Source: Corynebacterium sp. BD556 | Lineage (GTDB): Bacteria > Actinomycetota > Actinomycetes > Mycobacteriales > Mycobacteriaceae | DNA: 64,000 nt | Reading direction: 5' to 3' | NCBI RefSeq assembly: GCF_038452275.1 | Contig: NZ_CP141643.1 | Coordinates: 372,001-436,000 of the forward strand | In this document: in pieces, positions 47,337 to 57,433 of the stretch | How positions within the stretch are numbered: the stretch's first letter is position 1 | Layout of the letters: each line of letters begins with the position of its first letter | The notes under the pieces: model-generated | Database searches by the model: none | What the model saw: only the letters and a program-made list of their open reading frames with translations | What the model was told of the DNA's origin: nothing | Translations under genes and position numbers: made by a program

Positions 47337-49388
47337 TTAGCGGAAGCGAGCTAGTTCACCCAAAAGCTTTTCCATCTGGGGGGCCAGAAAAGCTACGAGA
47401 GAGCCAAAACCAATCAGGCTGACCAAAGCCACCAAAATGGCCTGGGCTGGGGAGAGGGAAGATGAGGAGGAGTTCTCGGCGCCGGGAGAGGGCTCAGGAC
47501 TCGGGTTTTGAGGCTTAGCGCCGTCGACAGTGACCGGCAGCCACACATCCGTGCCGGCGTCGGTAGTGATGCGTAGCCTTTCCTCCCGTTTGCTGTCAGC
47601 GGGAACCTTGAGAGTGACACTGGCCTTGCCGGCCTCTCCAACGCCGTCGGGGATGTAGGAGGTGTCGATGTCGGCGGTAGCCTTTTCGGAACCGATCTCG
47701 ACGGTGACCTGCTTCGCGGTCTCGCCGAGGGAGTAAATCAGGGAGCTGAGCTCTATGGTGGTGTTCTCGCCGGCCTTGAGTGGCTCATTGAGGTGGACAG
47801 CCACGTTGGACTGGCCAGTACGCGGGCCGGCAACGGAGCCTTCCTTCAGGTAAGCCGTGAGGTACTCAGTCCATGCCTGGATGTCGAGGAAGCCGAAGTT
47901 GGCCAGCTCAGTGCCCTTGGTTAAGGCGGTGAAGCTGTCACCGCCACCGAGCAGGAAGGTAGAGCCGGCGACAACGTAGTCGCGCGCCGGATCGAGCGGC
48001 TCGCCGTCGACAAGCACGCTGGTGATGCGATCGCCCAGCGGGCGGGTCTCGTCGTAGGTGTAGGAAACGTTGTCCGACACGCCGAGGGAAAGCACAGCAT
48101 GTCGCGCCCCGGGCTCTTTCCACTGCTGCTCAAGCGCCTCTTTGAAGTCAGCGCCCTTTAAGGTGGTGTAAGTCAACTCATTGCCGAAAGGTTGCACATC
48201 AAAGGCATCCTTGAACGTCACGGTGCCCTTGGAAAGGTCGGCGCGTACACCGCCCGCGTTCATTACACCGATGTCTGCCTTGACAGAACTGTTGTTAGTC
48301 ACGCCCCATTTCGCGGCCTCGGCCAGCAAATTGTTCACCTGGGACTCAACGCCGCGGTTGCTGCCCGGCGCGCCGGAAGTGCCGGCGCCACGGTAAATGG
48401 ACTCGTTGAGTTCACCGAGGACCTGTTGGCCCTCTTTCTCAGCAGCCTCAAGTGCTGCATTGATGGTGGCTGCGATCTCCGGGTAGCGCTCCTCAAGATT
48501 TTGCTGCGTATCGCAGGCCATCAGATCTTCCGTCTTGAGCAGCTCGACTTTCTCGGCGGTGAGCTTTTTGCTGGCTTTGTCGAAGGAAAAGGTGACATTG
48601 GCCAGCCCCTTGGAGTAAGAGCCGGTTTGCAAAATGAGCGGGGAGCTTTCAGAAGGGTCAACGAATTCGTGGGAGTGACCCATGAAAACGACATCGACGT
48701 TGTTAGACCAGGCTTCTGCCGGAATGTGGCCCTCGTGCACCAAGGCGACAACCGCATCGGCCTTGCCGGAAGAGGTCAGCTCGTCAGCGGTCTTGTTAAT
48801 CGCCTCCGCTGGATTGGCCCAGGTGATGCCCTCGATGCCGGAGGGGGAGACTAGGTTCGGCATGTCCTGGGTCACAGCGCCGATGAAGGCGACCTTGACG
48901 CCGCCGAGTTCCCGGATTTCGTAGTCTTTGATGTCTGTCTTATCCAAACTCTCTACTCCGGCGGCGAGGTAGGTCCACTTCGCCGCCGGTGCGACACGTT
49001 TGACCAAGTCCTGAGCCCCCCTGTCGAATTCGTGGTTGCCCAGCGCGGAGATGTCCAGACCCATCTGGTTGAGAACCTCAATGGTCGGTTCATCGTCGAG
49101 AATCATAGCGGCGTACGGGGAGGCGCCGATGTTATCGCCGGAGGAGGTGAAAACGAAGTTGTCTGCGCCTGCAGCTTCCTCGGCCTTGTCCACCGCGCAA
49201 CGCAGATTCAAGGCGCCGGGAACCTCGTTTCTCTCGTCATACTGCCAACGGCCATGGAAGTCGGTGATGTTAGAGATGGTGAAACTGCCGGGGGCGCTTT
49301 GGGCAGTCGCCACGGGTAGACCAGCAACAGCCAAAGCGGAAATCGAAGTAGTGACAACAGTTAAGCGTGAAAGCGCGCGCAAACGCAT
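47337..49388 (-). CDS. Secreted bifunctional UDP-sugar hydrolase/5'-nucleotidase
   Basis: 683 residues with a signal peptide (VTTSISALAVAGLPVATAQS), an N-terminal metallophosphatase domain (ITDFHGRW, SSGDNIGASPYAA, LGNHEFDRGAQDL, LVHEGH, GHSHEF) and a C-terminal 5'-nucleotidase domain (NAGGVRADL, FLLGGGDSFTAL). A Pro/Ser-rich linker leads to a hydrophobic helix (AILVALVSLIGFGSLVAFLA) and a short tail. It releases phosphate from extracellular nucleotides. The anchor layout resembles that of the metallophosphatase at 42146-43717. Confidence 0.92.
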   Translation of the reverse strand: MRLRALSRLTVVTTSISALAVAGLPVATAQSAPGSFTISNITDFHGRWQYDERNEVPGALNLRCAVDKAEEAAGADNFVFTSSGDNIGASPYAAMILDDEPTIEVLNQMGLDISALGNHEFDRGAQDLVKRVAPAAKWTYLAAGVESLDKTDIKDYEIRELGGVKVAFIGAVTQDMPNLVSPSGIEGITWANPAEAINKTADELTSSGKADAVVALVHEGHIPAEAWSNNVDVVFMGHSHEFVDPSESSPLILQTGSYSKGLANVTFSFDKASKKLTAEKVELLKTEDLMACDTQQNLEERYPEIAATINAALEAAEKEGQQVLGELNESIYRGAGTSGAPGSNRGVESQVNNLLAEAAKWGVTNNSSVKADIGVMNAGGVRADLSKGTVTFKDAFDVQPFGNELTYTTLKGADFKEALEQQWKEPGARHAVLSLGVSDNVSYTYDETRPLGDRITSVLVDGEPLDPARDYVVAGSTFLLGGGDSFTALTKGTELANFGFLDIQAWTEYLTAYLKEGSVAGPRTGQSNVAVHLNEPLKAGENTTIELSSLIYSLGETAKQVTVEIGSEKATADIDTSYIPDGVGEAGKASVTLKVPADSKREERLRITTDAGTDVWLPVTVDGAKPQNPSPEPSPGAENSSSSSLSPAQAILVALVSLIGFGSLVAFLAPQMEKLLGELARFR

Positions 49389-49509
49389 TGCAAAAGGATC
49401 CTTTCGAGTGCAACTTCACAGAATGTGATGTGCCCGAAAGGTTAGGCCCGCCAGGTGACGTCAATCTTTTGCCCAGCTTAAAACTAAGTGAAGCCTGGGC
49501 GGGGCGCAC

Positions 49510-50865
49510 CTAGGGTGCCGTGTGGCTCAGTGCCGCGTCTTCCGCCGCCTGCTCCGGGGTAGAAGTGCCCGGCAGTTTCGTGACCTGCAGCTCACCAGGC
49601 TCGGTGGCGCTAAACGGGACGGAGCGCAACATGGAGCGGTTGACGGCGCGAACGCCAAAGAAGGCGTCTAAGCCCTTGACGTTGAACTGAGTGGAGTTAT
49701 AGCGCCGGTTCGTGGAAGTGTTCCACTGCGAGACAACGATGTCCATGTTCGCCAGGGTGGAGCCCGGAACGATGTAGCCGCCGTAAGGCTGGGAGAAGTT
49801 GGCGGGGGTCTGCTCATTGCTCCATAAACCATGCTTGGCAATGACTGCTACCGGCACATCGTTCCAGTCGCGGGCCAGCGTGTCGGAGATGCGGACCTCG
49901 ATTTGCAGGGTCGCTTCGTTGAACATCACGAGGACCCAGTGGCCGTCGATGAGCCGCAAATTCATCTCACCAGCCTCAACATTGCCTGACAAGATGGGGT
50001 TGCCGGCACTCGACCAGGAGCCGGTAGCCGGGTTGAAAAGCTCCCACTTCGAGCGGTCATTCATGTGGTTTTCCCGGAAGCGCGACAAAAAGACGGGATG
50101 GTCGCGTTTGAAGCTGGAAGACACGGCGTAGATGTAGCCGTCGTCGCCGCGCTCCCAAGAAATAAGGTTGCCCAAGCCATTCATGTAGGACGAGCTAGTT
50201 TTGCCCACGGAGGCCCAAGAGGTGCCGTTGTCCGTGGACTTCCAAATTTCGGTGTATTCGACATTGCCAATGCCGCGGTTCCACATGCCCTGCATGTAGA
50301 GAGTGCCGTCGATGTTGAGAACGTCGGAGGGAATGAGGGTGAGGTTGTCTCCTTCGGCGCGGAAGTAGCGGATCAAAGGGTTGACCTTCTCCCCAATGTT
50401 GAGGGGGCGGATAATTTTGATCACACCGTCGACCATCCTGGCGACCACTCCCACTGGGCTCATCCACTCGCCCTGCCCCAAGGTGTTGCCCCGGAAGGAG
50501 TCACCGAAGATAATGGCGAACTCCTCGCCGTTGCCCAGAGGGGTCATGATGCCTAGGTCTCCGGCCTTGAAACCGACATGGTCGGATTTGTTGTTGCCCA
50601 GCAAATCGCCCATGATCTGCACGATAATGTCACCGGGCATGGCGATAGGTGTGCCTGGCGCGTCCTGGATTGGGGAGGGATCTTTCTGGCGGCCGCCTCC
50701 GGAGCTGCCCGAGCTTAAAGAACTTAAGGAACTCGCAGAGCTCAAAGAGCTCAAAGAGCTTTGGGCGTCGGCGACGGGCGAGGCCACACCTGGGGTGAGG
50801 GTGACAGTGAGAGCGGCGGTCAGGGCAAGGGGGCGAAGGCGCATAGCGGCGAAGAACCTTTTCAA
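49510..50865 (-). CDS. Secreted DUF4185 protein
   Basis: 451 residues with a signal peptide (PLALTAALTVTLTPGVASPVADA), then a Ser/Leu repeat (SSLSSLSSASSLSSLSSGSS) and the DUF4185 domain (GDLGIMTPLGNGEEFAIIFG, then DSFRG and GEWMSPVGVVARM, then YGGYIVPGSTLANMDIVVSQWN). The fold resembles beta-propeller glycosidases. Enzymatic activity is not established. Confidence 0.8.
   Translation of the reverse strand: MKRFFAAMRLRPLALTAALTVTLTPGVASPVADAQSSLSSLSSASSLSSLSSGSSGGGRQKDPSPIQDAPGTPIAMPGDIIVQIMGDLLGNNKSDHVGFKAGDLGIMTPLGNGEEFAIIFGDSFRGNTLGQGEWMSPVGVVARMVDGVIKIIRPLNIGEKVNPLIRYFRAEGDNLTLIPSDVLNIDGTLYMQGMWNRGIGNVEYTEIWKSTDNGTSWASVGKTSSSYMNGLGNLISWERGDDGYIYAVSSSFKRDHPVFLSRFRENHMNDRSKWELFNPATGSWSSAGNPILSGNVEAGEMNLRLIDGHWVLVMFNEATLQIEVRISDTLARDWNDVPVAVIAKHGLWSNEQTPANFSQPYGGYIVPGSTLANMDIVVSQWNTSTNRRYNSTQFNVKGLDAFFGVRAVNRSMLRSVPFSATEPGELQVTKLPGTSTPEQAAEDAALSHTAP
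50710..50762 (-). repeat. Ser-Leu-Ser coding repeat in the DUF4185 gene
   Basis: A run of imperfect 9-12-base units (AAAGAACTTAAGGAACTC, CTCAAAGAGCTC type on the plus strand) encodes alternating Ser and Leu just after the signal peptide. Confidence 0.6.
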
Positions 50866-50947
50866 AAATACAAGCGGAGGTGCTTGAAAAATCAGCGGTG
50901 TGCAAAAACAGCACGACTATACCAAGCAGAAGGCTAAAAGGTCATTC

Positions 50948-51991
50948 TTACCGGCGGTGGTGTCCGGCTGTACCTTCCCGGCGGTGGTGTCCGGCTGTAC
51001 CTTCCCGGCGACGCTGACGGCGCAGGCGAACCTTTTCAACTTCGGTGAGGTAGTTTCCGGCGGAGATGTGCCAGGTTTTCGTCGGGGTGAAATCGACGCT
51101 TGGTTCCTGCGGCGCGCCCAGTTCGTCACGTAAGCTCAGTTCGTCACGTTCGTCATAGACCCCTTTGACTCGGCGGGCGTTAGCCCGCGGCGTGGACATG
51201 TCCGCGCCGCTAACGGCGTTTTCCGCCGCGACGGTGACGGCCCATGAGCCGTCTGGAAAGGTGGTCACAGCTTCTATGTCTTTGCTGGCGGAGGTCAAAG
51301 TGTCGGCGTGTTCAGCGTTGCGCAGCGCGGGAACACGCTCGGCGTTGCCTTCAACGGCGAGGTCAAGGCCCACCATTTGCTCGATAATGTAGGCACGCGC
51401 GGTGGCTGCCTCGAGGTTTTTTCCGGCGTGGATCAGGTAGTGGCTTTCAGTTGGAGATAGGCTGCCCACGACGCGCCCGTCGAGGCTTACCACGACGATG
51501 CCGTCTAACACGCTGAGTGTGACAAACCATTGGCCGGGGGAAGCGGCGTTTAACTCGCCGGCGGTCATTTCGCCGGTGGAGGTGTCCACCACGTACATAT
51601 CTCCGGGGGGCATCACCGTTTCCGGGGTGGCGGCGTTGTTGCGTGGCACGGCGAGTTCGGCGGGGGGCAAAAAGACGGTGGCGCTGTAGCGGCCGTCGGC
51701 GTCCATTTTGATTCCGGCCATGGTGTGTGGGGTCAGCGCCGTTTCGTGGACGCGGTTGATGTGGGGGAATGTGGCGCGCTGTGCGGCGTCGATGACGCCG
51801 AGGATGCCGCCGTCGTAGCGCACCCGCCACGAGTTTTCGATGGGGTCCGGTTCGAGCGCGACCTCGATGAAGTGCATGCTTGTCGACGCCCCCAAGTCCG
51901 AGTACAGGAAGGCCTGCACGGGCTTGTCGACGCCCACCTCAACTGCTGTTCCCCAGGCGGAGGGGGACAGCGGGTAGCGTGCTGGGGCCAT
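50948..51991 (-). CDS. Hypothetical protein with C-terminal tandem peptide
   Basis: About 347 residues from ATG 51991; no signal peptide. Beta-rich segments such as FIEVALEPDPIENSWRVRYDG, TLSVLDGIVVVSLDGRVVGSL and LIHAGKNLEAATARAYIIEQ are visible, but I do not recognise the family. The end consists of the 9-residue unit EGTAGHHRR repeated twice, encoded by a 27-base duplication. A conserved end near LRRQRR may be the ancestral terminus. Confidence 0.6.
   Translation of the reverse strand: MAPARYPLSPSAWGTAVEVGVDKPVQAFLYSDLGASTSMHFIEVALEPDPIENSWRVRYDGGILGVIDAAQRATFPHINRVHETALTPHTMAGIKMDADGRYSATVFLPPAELAVPRNNAATPETVMPPGDMYVVDTSTGEMTAGELNAASPGQWFVTLSVLDGIVVVSLDGRVVGSLSPTESHYLIHAGKNLEAATARAYIIEQMVGLDLAVEGNAERVPALRNAEHADTLTSASKDIEAVTTFPDGSWAVTVAAENAVSGADMSTPRANARRVKGVYDERDELSLRDELGAPQEPSVDFTPTKTWHISAGNYLTEVEKVRLRRQRRREGTAGHHRREGTAGHHRR
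50950..51005. repeat. 27-bp tandem duplication at a gene end
   Basis: Two consecutive copies of a unit containing CGGCGGTGGTGTCCGGCTG and TACCTTCC encode the last 18 residues of the hypothetical protein and shift its natural end. A polymorphic slippage site is likely. Confidence 0.8.
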
Positions 51992-52086
51992 GAACACTCC
52001 TTGAGAGTCTATTGCGGGGCGGCGCGGGAATGGACGTCATTCTAGGTGCTCGTTGTGGGAATCTGCCGCATGCCGTATCCATGCGT

Positions 52087-52101
52087 TAGTCTTGTGGCAT
52101 G
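52087..52101 (+). promoter_or_regulatory. Leaderless promoter of the formate dehydrogenase operon
   Basis: TAGTCT (52087-52092) lies 6 bases before the ATG at 52099, and there is no ribosome site. Confidence 0.45.
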
Positions 52102-55100
52102 TCTCGAATCAGCCCACTCAACTGGCCCGTGGTGCGCCAATTGCAGGAAGGTGATGTGTTCGCGCGAGACCGCAGCACCGAATCCCGCAAGAGCGCCACC
52201 ATGCAGGGTCGCACGGTCGAGGCGGACCGTGTGGTCAAAAGCGTTTGCCCGTACTGCGCGGTCGGCTGCGGTCAGAATGTTTTTGTCAAAGACGGCAAAG
52301 TCATTCAGATTGAGGGCGACCCGGATTCGCCTCACTCGCGCGGGCGGTTGTGCCCCAAGGGCGCGGCCTCTGAGCAACTAGTCAACGCCACCAACCGTGT
52401 GACGGACATTCTGTATCGGGCGCCGCGTTCTACTGAGTGGCAGGTTCTTGACCGCGAGACGGCCATGGAAATGGTGGTTGACCGTTTCCTTGAGGCGCGC
52501 CGCAACGGCTGGCAGGACCGCAATGATGAAGGGTTGCCGCTCAACCGGACGCTTGGCATTGCCGGTCTTGGTGGCGCGGCGATGGACAACGAGGAAAACT
52601 ACCTGATTAAGAAGTTGTTCACCGCCGCCGGTGCGATCCAGTTGGAAAACCAAGCCCGTATATGACACTCGTCTACGGTTCCCAGTTTGGGATCCTCGTT
52701 TGGACGTGGCGGCGCGACGCAGCCGCTGCAGGATATGGCGAATGCGGACTGCATTGTCATTCAGGGCTCTAATATGGCCGAGGCGCACCCGGTGGGCTTC
52801 CAGTGGGTGATGGAGGCGAAGGCGCGTGGCGCCCGCATTATCCACGTTGACCCGCGGTTTACTCGCACTTCGGCTGTGGCGCACAAGCATGTGCCGATCC
52901 GTGGTGGCTCCGACATCATCTTGCTTGGTGCCTTGATTAACCATGTGCTGAGCAACGACCTGTACTTCGATGAGTATGTGCGCACCTTCACCAACGCCTC
53001 GGCCATCATTGATCCGAACTTCAAAGACACCGAGGATTTGGACGGGCTGTTTTCCGGCTACGACCCACAAACCGGCACGTATGACGATTCGACTTGGCAG
53101 TACGTGCTTGAAGATGACGCGCAGACACCCTGGGACATCAAGAAGGATGACACGCTAAAGGACCCGAACTGCGTGTTCCAGATCCTCAAGCGCCACTATG
53201 CGCGCTACACCCCGGAGGTAGTCGAGAAGTCGTGCGGCATCTCGAGGAAGGATTTCGAATACCTCGCGGATGCGATTGTGTCCAATTCCGGGCGCGAGCG
53301 CACAACGTGTTTCGCTTATGCTTTGGGCTGGACACAGCACACGTTGGGTGCGCAGTTCATCCGCACCTGCGCGATCTTGCAGTTGTTGATGGGCAATGTG
53401 GGACGTCCCGGCTCCGGCATTATGGCTTTGCGTGGGCACGCCTCGATTCAGGGGTCGACCGATGTGCCGACGCTTTTCCACCTGCTGCCGGGCTATTTGC
53501 CGATGCCCCAGGTGGAGACGCAGACGTGGCCGGCGTACCTGGATACGATCCGCGACGAGAACCAAAAGGGCTTTTGGAACAACGGTGACAAGTACGCCGT
53601 GAGCCTGATGAAGACCTATTGGGGCGAGCACGCCACCAAGGACAACAATTGGGGCCTGGATCTCATGCCTCGCCTAACTGGTGCGCATTCGACGTATCAC
53701 ACGCTGCAGATGATGCACTCCGGCGATGTTGACGGCTATTTCGTCTTCGGGCAGAACCCGGCGGTGGCGCAGTCGAATGGGCGTATGCAGCGCATGGGTC
53801 TGGCTAAGCTGAAATGGCTGGTGGTCCGGGATTTCCAGGAGATCGAAACCGCGACGTTTTGGAAGGATTCACCGGAGATTAAGTCCGGCGAGCTGGTCAC
53901 CGAGGAGATCGATACGGAGGTCTTTCTCTTTCCTGCTGCCAACCATGTTGAGAAGGCTGGAACCTTCACCCAAACGTCGAGGATCTTGCAGTGGCGCTTT
54001 AAAGCTAATGAAGCACCGGGTGCGGCGGAGTCTGATTTGCAGTTCTTCTACGACCTGGGTCTGCGTATCAAGGAGCGCCTGAAGGACTCCACCGATCCGC
54101 GCGATGTGCCGCTCCAGGCGATTACTTGGGACTACGAGGTCGATTCCACAGGTGAGATTGAGCCGGAGTCGGTGCTCAAGGAAATCAACGGCTACTTCCT
54201 CGACGGCCCGCGCAAGGGCGAGTTGGTGGACAATTTCAACGATTTGAAGGCCGACGGAACTACTGCTTCGGGCTGTTGGATTTACGCGGGTGTCTACGCC
54301 GGCGGTGTGAACCGTTCGGCAAAGAAGGAACCTGCCAATCCAGACAGCGCGATTGCGCTTGATTGGGGGTTCGCGTGGCCCGCGAACCGCCGTGTCCTTT
54401 ACAATCGTGCTTCTGCCGATGGGCAGGGTGTGCCGTGGTCGGAGCGTAAGAAGCTCGCTTGGTGGGACGCGGAGCAGGGCACGTGGGTTTCGGACGATGT
54501 GGTCGATTTCCCGGCCGACCGTGACCCGGCGTACGTGCCGCCGCGTGATGCTTCCGGCCCAGCGGCATTGGCCGGCACTGACGCTTTCATCATGCAGGCT
54601 GATGGCAAAGGATGGTTGTTCGCGCCGAAGGGAATGGTAGACGGGCCACTGCCGACGCACTATGAGCCGCAGGAGTCGCAATTCCCGAACCCGCTGTACG
54701 CGCAGCAGCAGTCGCCGTCGCGTGTCGTGATGAAAAGCCCCGATAACCTTTCAGCCCCGAACTATGGTGAGGCGGGGCTGGGGGTGTACCCGTACATGCT
54801 GAACACGTACCGGTTGACGGAAATGTACACCTCGGGCGCGATGACGCGTACCCTGCCGTTTCTCGCGGAGTTGCAGCCCGAGCTGTTTTGCGAGGTTTCG
54901 GAGGAGTTGGCGGCGAAACTTGGCCTGGAAAACGGCGGGTGGGCCACAATCATCTCGCCGCGTAACGCCATTGAGGCCCGGGTCTTGGTCACCGACCGGC
55001 TTAAAACTCTCGTTGTGGATGGGCGCGAGTTCGAGCAAATCGGCATGCCTTTCCATTACGGCAAGGGCAACTACGCCGAGGTTGAGGGCGATAGCCCGAA

Positions 55101-55332
55101 CGACCTTTTGGGCATCATGTTGGATCCGAACGTCAACATTCAGGCCTCGAAAGTCTCCGCTGTCGATATCGTTGCTGGCCGCAGGCCGCGTGGCGCCGAG
55201 CGCGACCGGTTGGTGCGCGAGTACCAGCGTCGCGCGAAGCTGACGGAAAAGACGGGCACGACGCTTGTCGACGACGCCGGTACTGCACGGCAGGATTCGA
55301 CGAAGCGGCACATGTCGGAGAAGGAAGGCTAA
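52099..55332 (+). CDS. fdhA: Selenocysteine-containing formate dehydrogenase alpha subunit
   Basis: 1078 codons including an in-frame TGA at 52663-52665 read as selenocysteine 189. The context ENQARI-U-HSSTVPSLGSSFG matches the ARI-U-H motif of FdnG-type enzymes. An N-terminal [4Fe-4S] motif (VCPYCAVGCG, then LCPKG), GSNMAEAHPVGFQW and later molybdopterin guanine dinucleotide segments are present. It oxidises formate to CO2. No Tat signal is seen, so the site faces the cytoplasm or is exported with a partner. The UGA is followed by a hairpin, and selA, selB, selD and tRNA-Sec lie 2-9 kb downstream. Confidence 0.95.
52663..52696 (+). promoter_or_regulatory. Selenocysteine codon and bacterial SECIS hairpin
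   Basis: TGA at 52663-52665 is followed 11 bases later by GGTTCCCA-GTT-TGGGATCC (52677-52695), a stem of seven pairs with one mismatch and a 3-base loop. The position fits the SelB-binding SECIS element inside bacterial selenoprotein genes. Confidence 0.75.
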
Positions 55333-56325
55333 ATGCACACCACGAATTTTTTGACCGAGTCGCCGTCACACATCGGCTACGACCGGGCGGAGCGCATGTC
55401 GTTTTTCACCGACACCTCTATTTGTATTGGTTGTAAAGCCTGCGAGGTGGCGTGCAAGGAGTGGAACCGTAACCCGGAGGATGGCTATGAGCTGTCCGGT
55501 AATTCCTACGACAACACCGGCTCGCTCGGCGCGAACACTTGGCGCCATGTCGCTTTCGTCGAGCAGAAAGAGCAGCGCATTGAACAGGCCCGGCAGGAAG
55601 GTGCGAAGCTGATTTCCTTGGGCATGCCCGGCGTGGGCCCTGCCGAGGTGCGCTCCGAGTTGCCCAGCCACCCGGACACCCCGGATTTCCGTTGGTTGAT
55701 GTCGTCGGATGTGTGCAAGCACTGCACTAATGCGGGTTGTTTGGATGTGTGCCCGACGGGTGCGTTATTTCGCACGGAGCACGGCACGGTGGTCGTGCAA
55801 GACGACGTGTGCAACGGTTGCGGGACGTGCGTGGCCGGTTGTCCTTTTGGGGTAATTGAGCGCCGTTCGGACGGCGGTGTCACCAAGCGCAATGAGCGCG
55901 AAGGCCAGGACTTCACGCCGGGGGAGAAGGCCCCGATTAAGAACTTGGGTTTGGCTCAGAAGTGCACGATGTGTTTTGACCGTCAGGCTATCGGGGAGAT
56001 CCCTGCCTGCGCAAAGACGTGCCCGACGCAGTCGATCAAGTACGGCACCCACCAGGAGATGCTTGCGACTGCGAAAAAGAGGGTGGCTCAGTTGCATGCG
56101 CAAGGCATGACGGAGGCGCGTTTGTATGGCGCTAACCCGCATGATGGTGTGGGCGGGACAGGGTCGATCTTTTTGCTTCTTGACGCCCCCGAGGTCTACG
56201 GCCTTCCGCCGGATCCGGAGGTGCCCACCCTTAACCTGCCGCAGCTTGCGCAGCGTGCCGCCGTGGCAGCGGCTGGTTTAGTCGGCACGGTCGTGGCGGC
56301 GTTTGTGATTGGGGGTCGCAGTTAA
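55333..56325 (+). CDS. fdhB: Formate dehydrogenase iron-sulfur (beta) subunit
   Basis: 330 residues with four ferredoxin-like cysteine groups: CIGCKACEVACKEWN, CKHCTNAGCLDVCP, CNGCGTCVAGCP and CTMCFDRQ...CAKTCP. This matches the FdnH/FdhB electron-transfer subunits, which pass electrons from the alpha subunit. A hydrophobic C-terminal helix (AAVAAAGLVGTVVAAFVIGG) could anchor it in the membrane. It follows fdhA directly. Confidence 0.94.
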   Translation: MHTTNFLTESPSHIGYDRAERMSFFTDTSICIGCKACEVACKEWNRNPEDGYELSGNSYDNTGSLGANTWRHVAFVEQKEQRIEQARQEGAKLISLGMPGVGPAEVRSELPSHPDTPDFRWLMSSDVCKHCTNAGCLDVCPTGALFRTEHGTVVVQDDVCNGCGTCVAGCPFGVIERRSDGGVTKRNEREGQDFTPGEKAPIKNLGLAQKCTMCFDRQAIGEIPACAKTCPTQSIKYGTHQEMLATAKKRVAQLHAQGMTEARLYGANPHDGVGGTGSIFLLLDAPEVYGLPPDPEVPTLNLPQLAQRAAVAAAGLVGTVVAAFVIGGRS

Positions 56326-56326
56326 A

Positions 56327-57421
56327 ATGGCCGGCAGCAACAGCTTTGATCAGTACCGCCCGCAGGAGCCGCCGCGGCGCCCGAAGCGCCGTCAATCAGG
56401 CAAGCAAAAAGGCAGGGGTCGTCGCGGCGAGGAGCTGATGGTCCCCGAGGCCCAGTTCGAGCAGTTCGACTCTTACTACGGCAAGCCGATAGTGAAGTTC
56501 CCGCCGTGGGAGTGGCCGATCGCAGGTTACCTTTTCCTCGGGGGGTTGGCTGGGGGCTCGTCGATGCTTTCCGTTGGCAGCCGTGTGACCGGCAACGCTG
56601 AACTTGCCCGCAACGCCAGCCTGGTCGCCTTTTCTGCCGCATCGGTGGGTTCGGCGTTTCTTGTGGTGGACCTGGGTCGCCCCGAGCGTTTGCTCAACAT
56701 GTTCCGCGTGTTCAAGCTGTCCTCGCCGATGAACGTCGGCGCCTGGATTTTGGGTGCGTTTTCTTCGCTGGCGGCGTTTCCCGCCGCAGCCGAGCTCGAC
56801 GAGTTAAGCAACCGTGCTGTGCCTGTGCCCAAGGTGCTGCGTCACCTGCTGCACGGGCTTGCCACACCCGCCGCGATGGGGGCGGGGCTGTTGGGCTCGC
56901 CGCTGGCCGCCTACACCGCGGTGCTGCTTGGGGATACGTCGGTGCCTGCCTGGCAGGCGGCGCGCCGAGCGCTTCCGGAGTTGTTTGTTTCCTCCGCGGC
57001 GTGCGCTTCAGGCGGCGCCGGGATGCTAACTACCTCCACCGCCAACAACGCCCCGGCCCGCGTCCTGGCCGTAGCGGGTGCGGCTGCGGATGTGGTCTCG
57101 ATGCACCGGCTCAAAGATAGCGTCGGCGAGGTCATGCGCGAAGCTTTTGAGACAGGCAAGGCGGGGCGCCTGCTGAAAGCGGCTGAGGTGTGCACTCTCA
57201 GCGGCGGTGTTGTGGCGGTGCTTGCTGGGCGCAAGCGGGCGGCAGCCGCAGCGGCCGGGGCGGCGCTTTTGGCTGGGTCCTGCCTGACCCGTTTCGGCAT
57301 CATGGAGGCGGGCAGGCAGTCGGTGGCGGACCCGAAGTACGTCGTTGAACCTCAGCGCGAGCGGTTGAACAAGCGGGTCAGCCAGGGAATTATCGGCGAT
57401 TCGATCACGACCGCCGAGTAA
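56327..57421 (+). CDS. NrfD/PsrC-type membrane subunit
   Basis: About 364 residues from ATG 56327. A basic, Pro/Arg/Lys-rich N-terminus (about 40 residues) is followed by the NrfD core: PPWEWPIAGYLFLGGLAGGSSML, VDLGRPERLLNMFRVFKLSSPMNVGAWIL, and LGDTSVPAWQAARRALP. This integral membrane quinone-interacting subunit links the dehydrogenase to the menaquinone pool in place of the cytochrome b subunit FdnI. It starts 1 base after the fdhB stop. Confidence 0.88.
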   Translation: MAGSNSFDQYRPQEPPRRPKRRQSGKQKGRGRRGEELMVPEAQFEQFDSYYGKPIVKFPPWEWPIAGYLFLGGLAGGSSMLSVGSRVTGNAELARNASLVAFSAASVGSAFLVVDLGRPERLLNMFRVFKLSSPMNVGAWILGAFSSLAAFPAAAELDELSNRAVPVPKVLRHLLHGLATPAAMGAGLLGSPLAAYTAVLLGDTSVPAWQAARRALPELFVSSAACASGGAGMLTTSTANNAPARVLAVAGAAADVVSMHRLKDSVGEVMREAFETGKAGRLLKAAEVCTLSGGVVAVLAGRKRAAAAAAGAALLAGSCLTRFGIMEAGRQSVADPKYVVEPQRERLNKRVSQGIIGDSITTAE

Positions 57422-57433
57422 CCCCCACTCGCC

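Noticed and set aside
52663..52665. The stop codon splitting fdhA, read as a nonsense mutation or frameshift
   Set aside because: The frame is unchanged on both sides, the codon is TGA in the exact selenocysteine context ARI-U-H, a hairpin follows, and the sel genes are adjacent.
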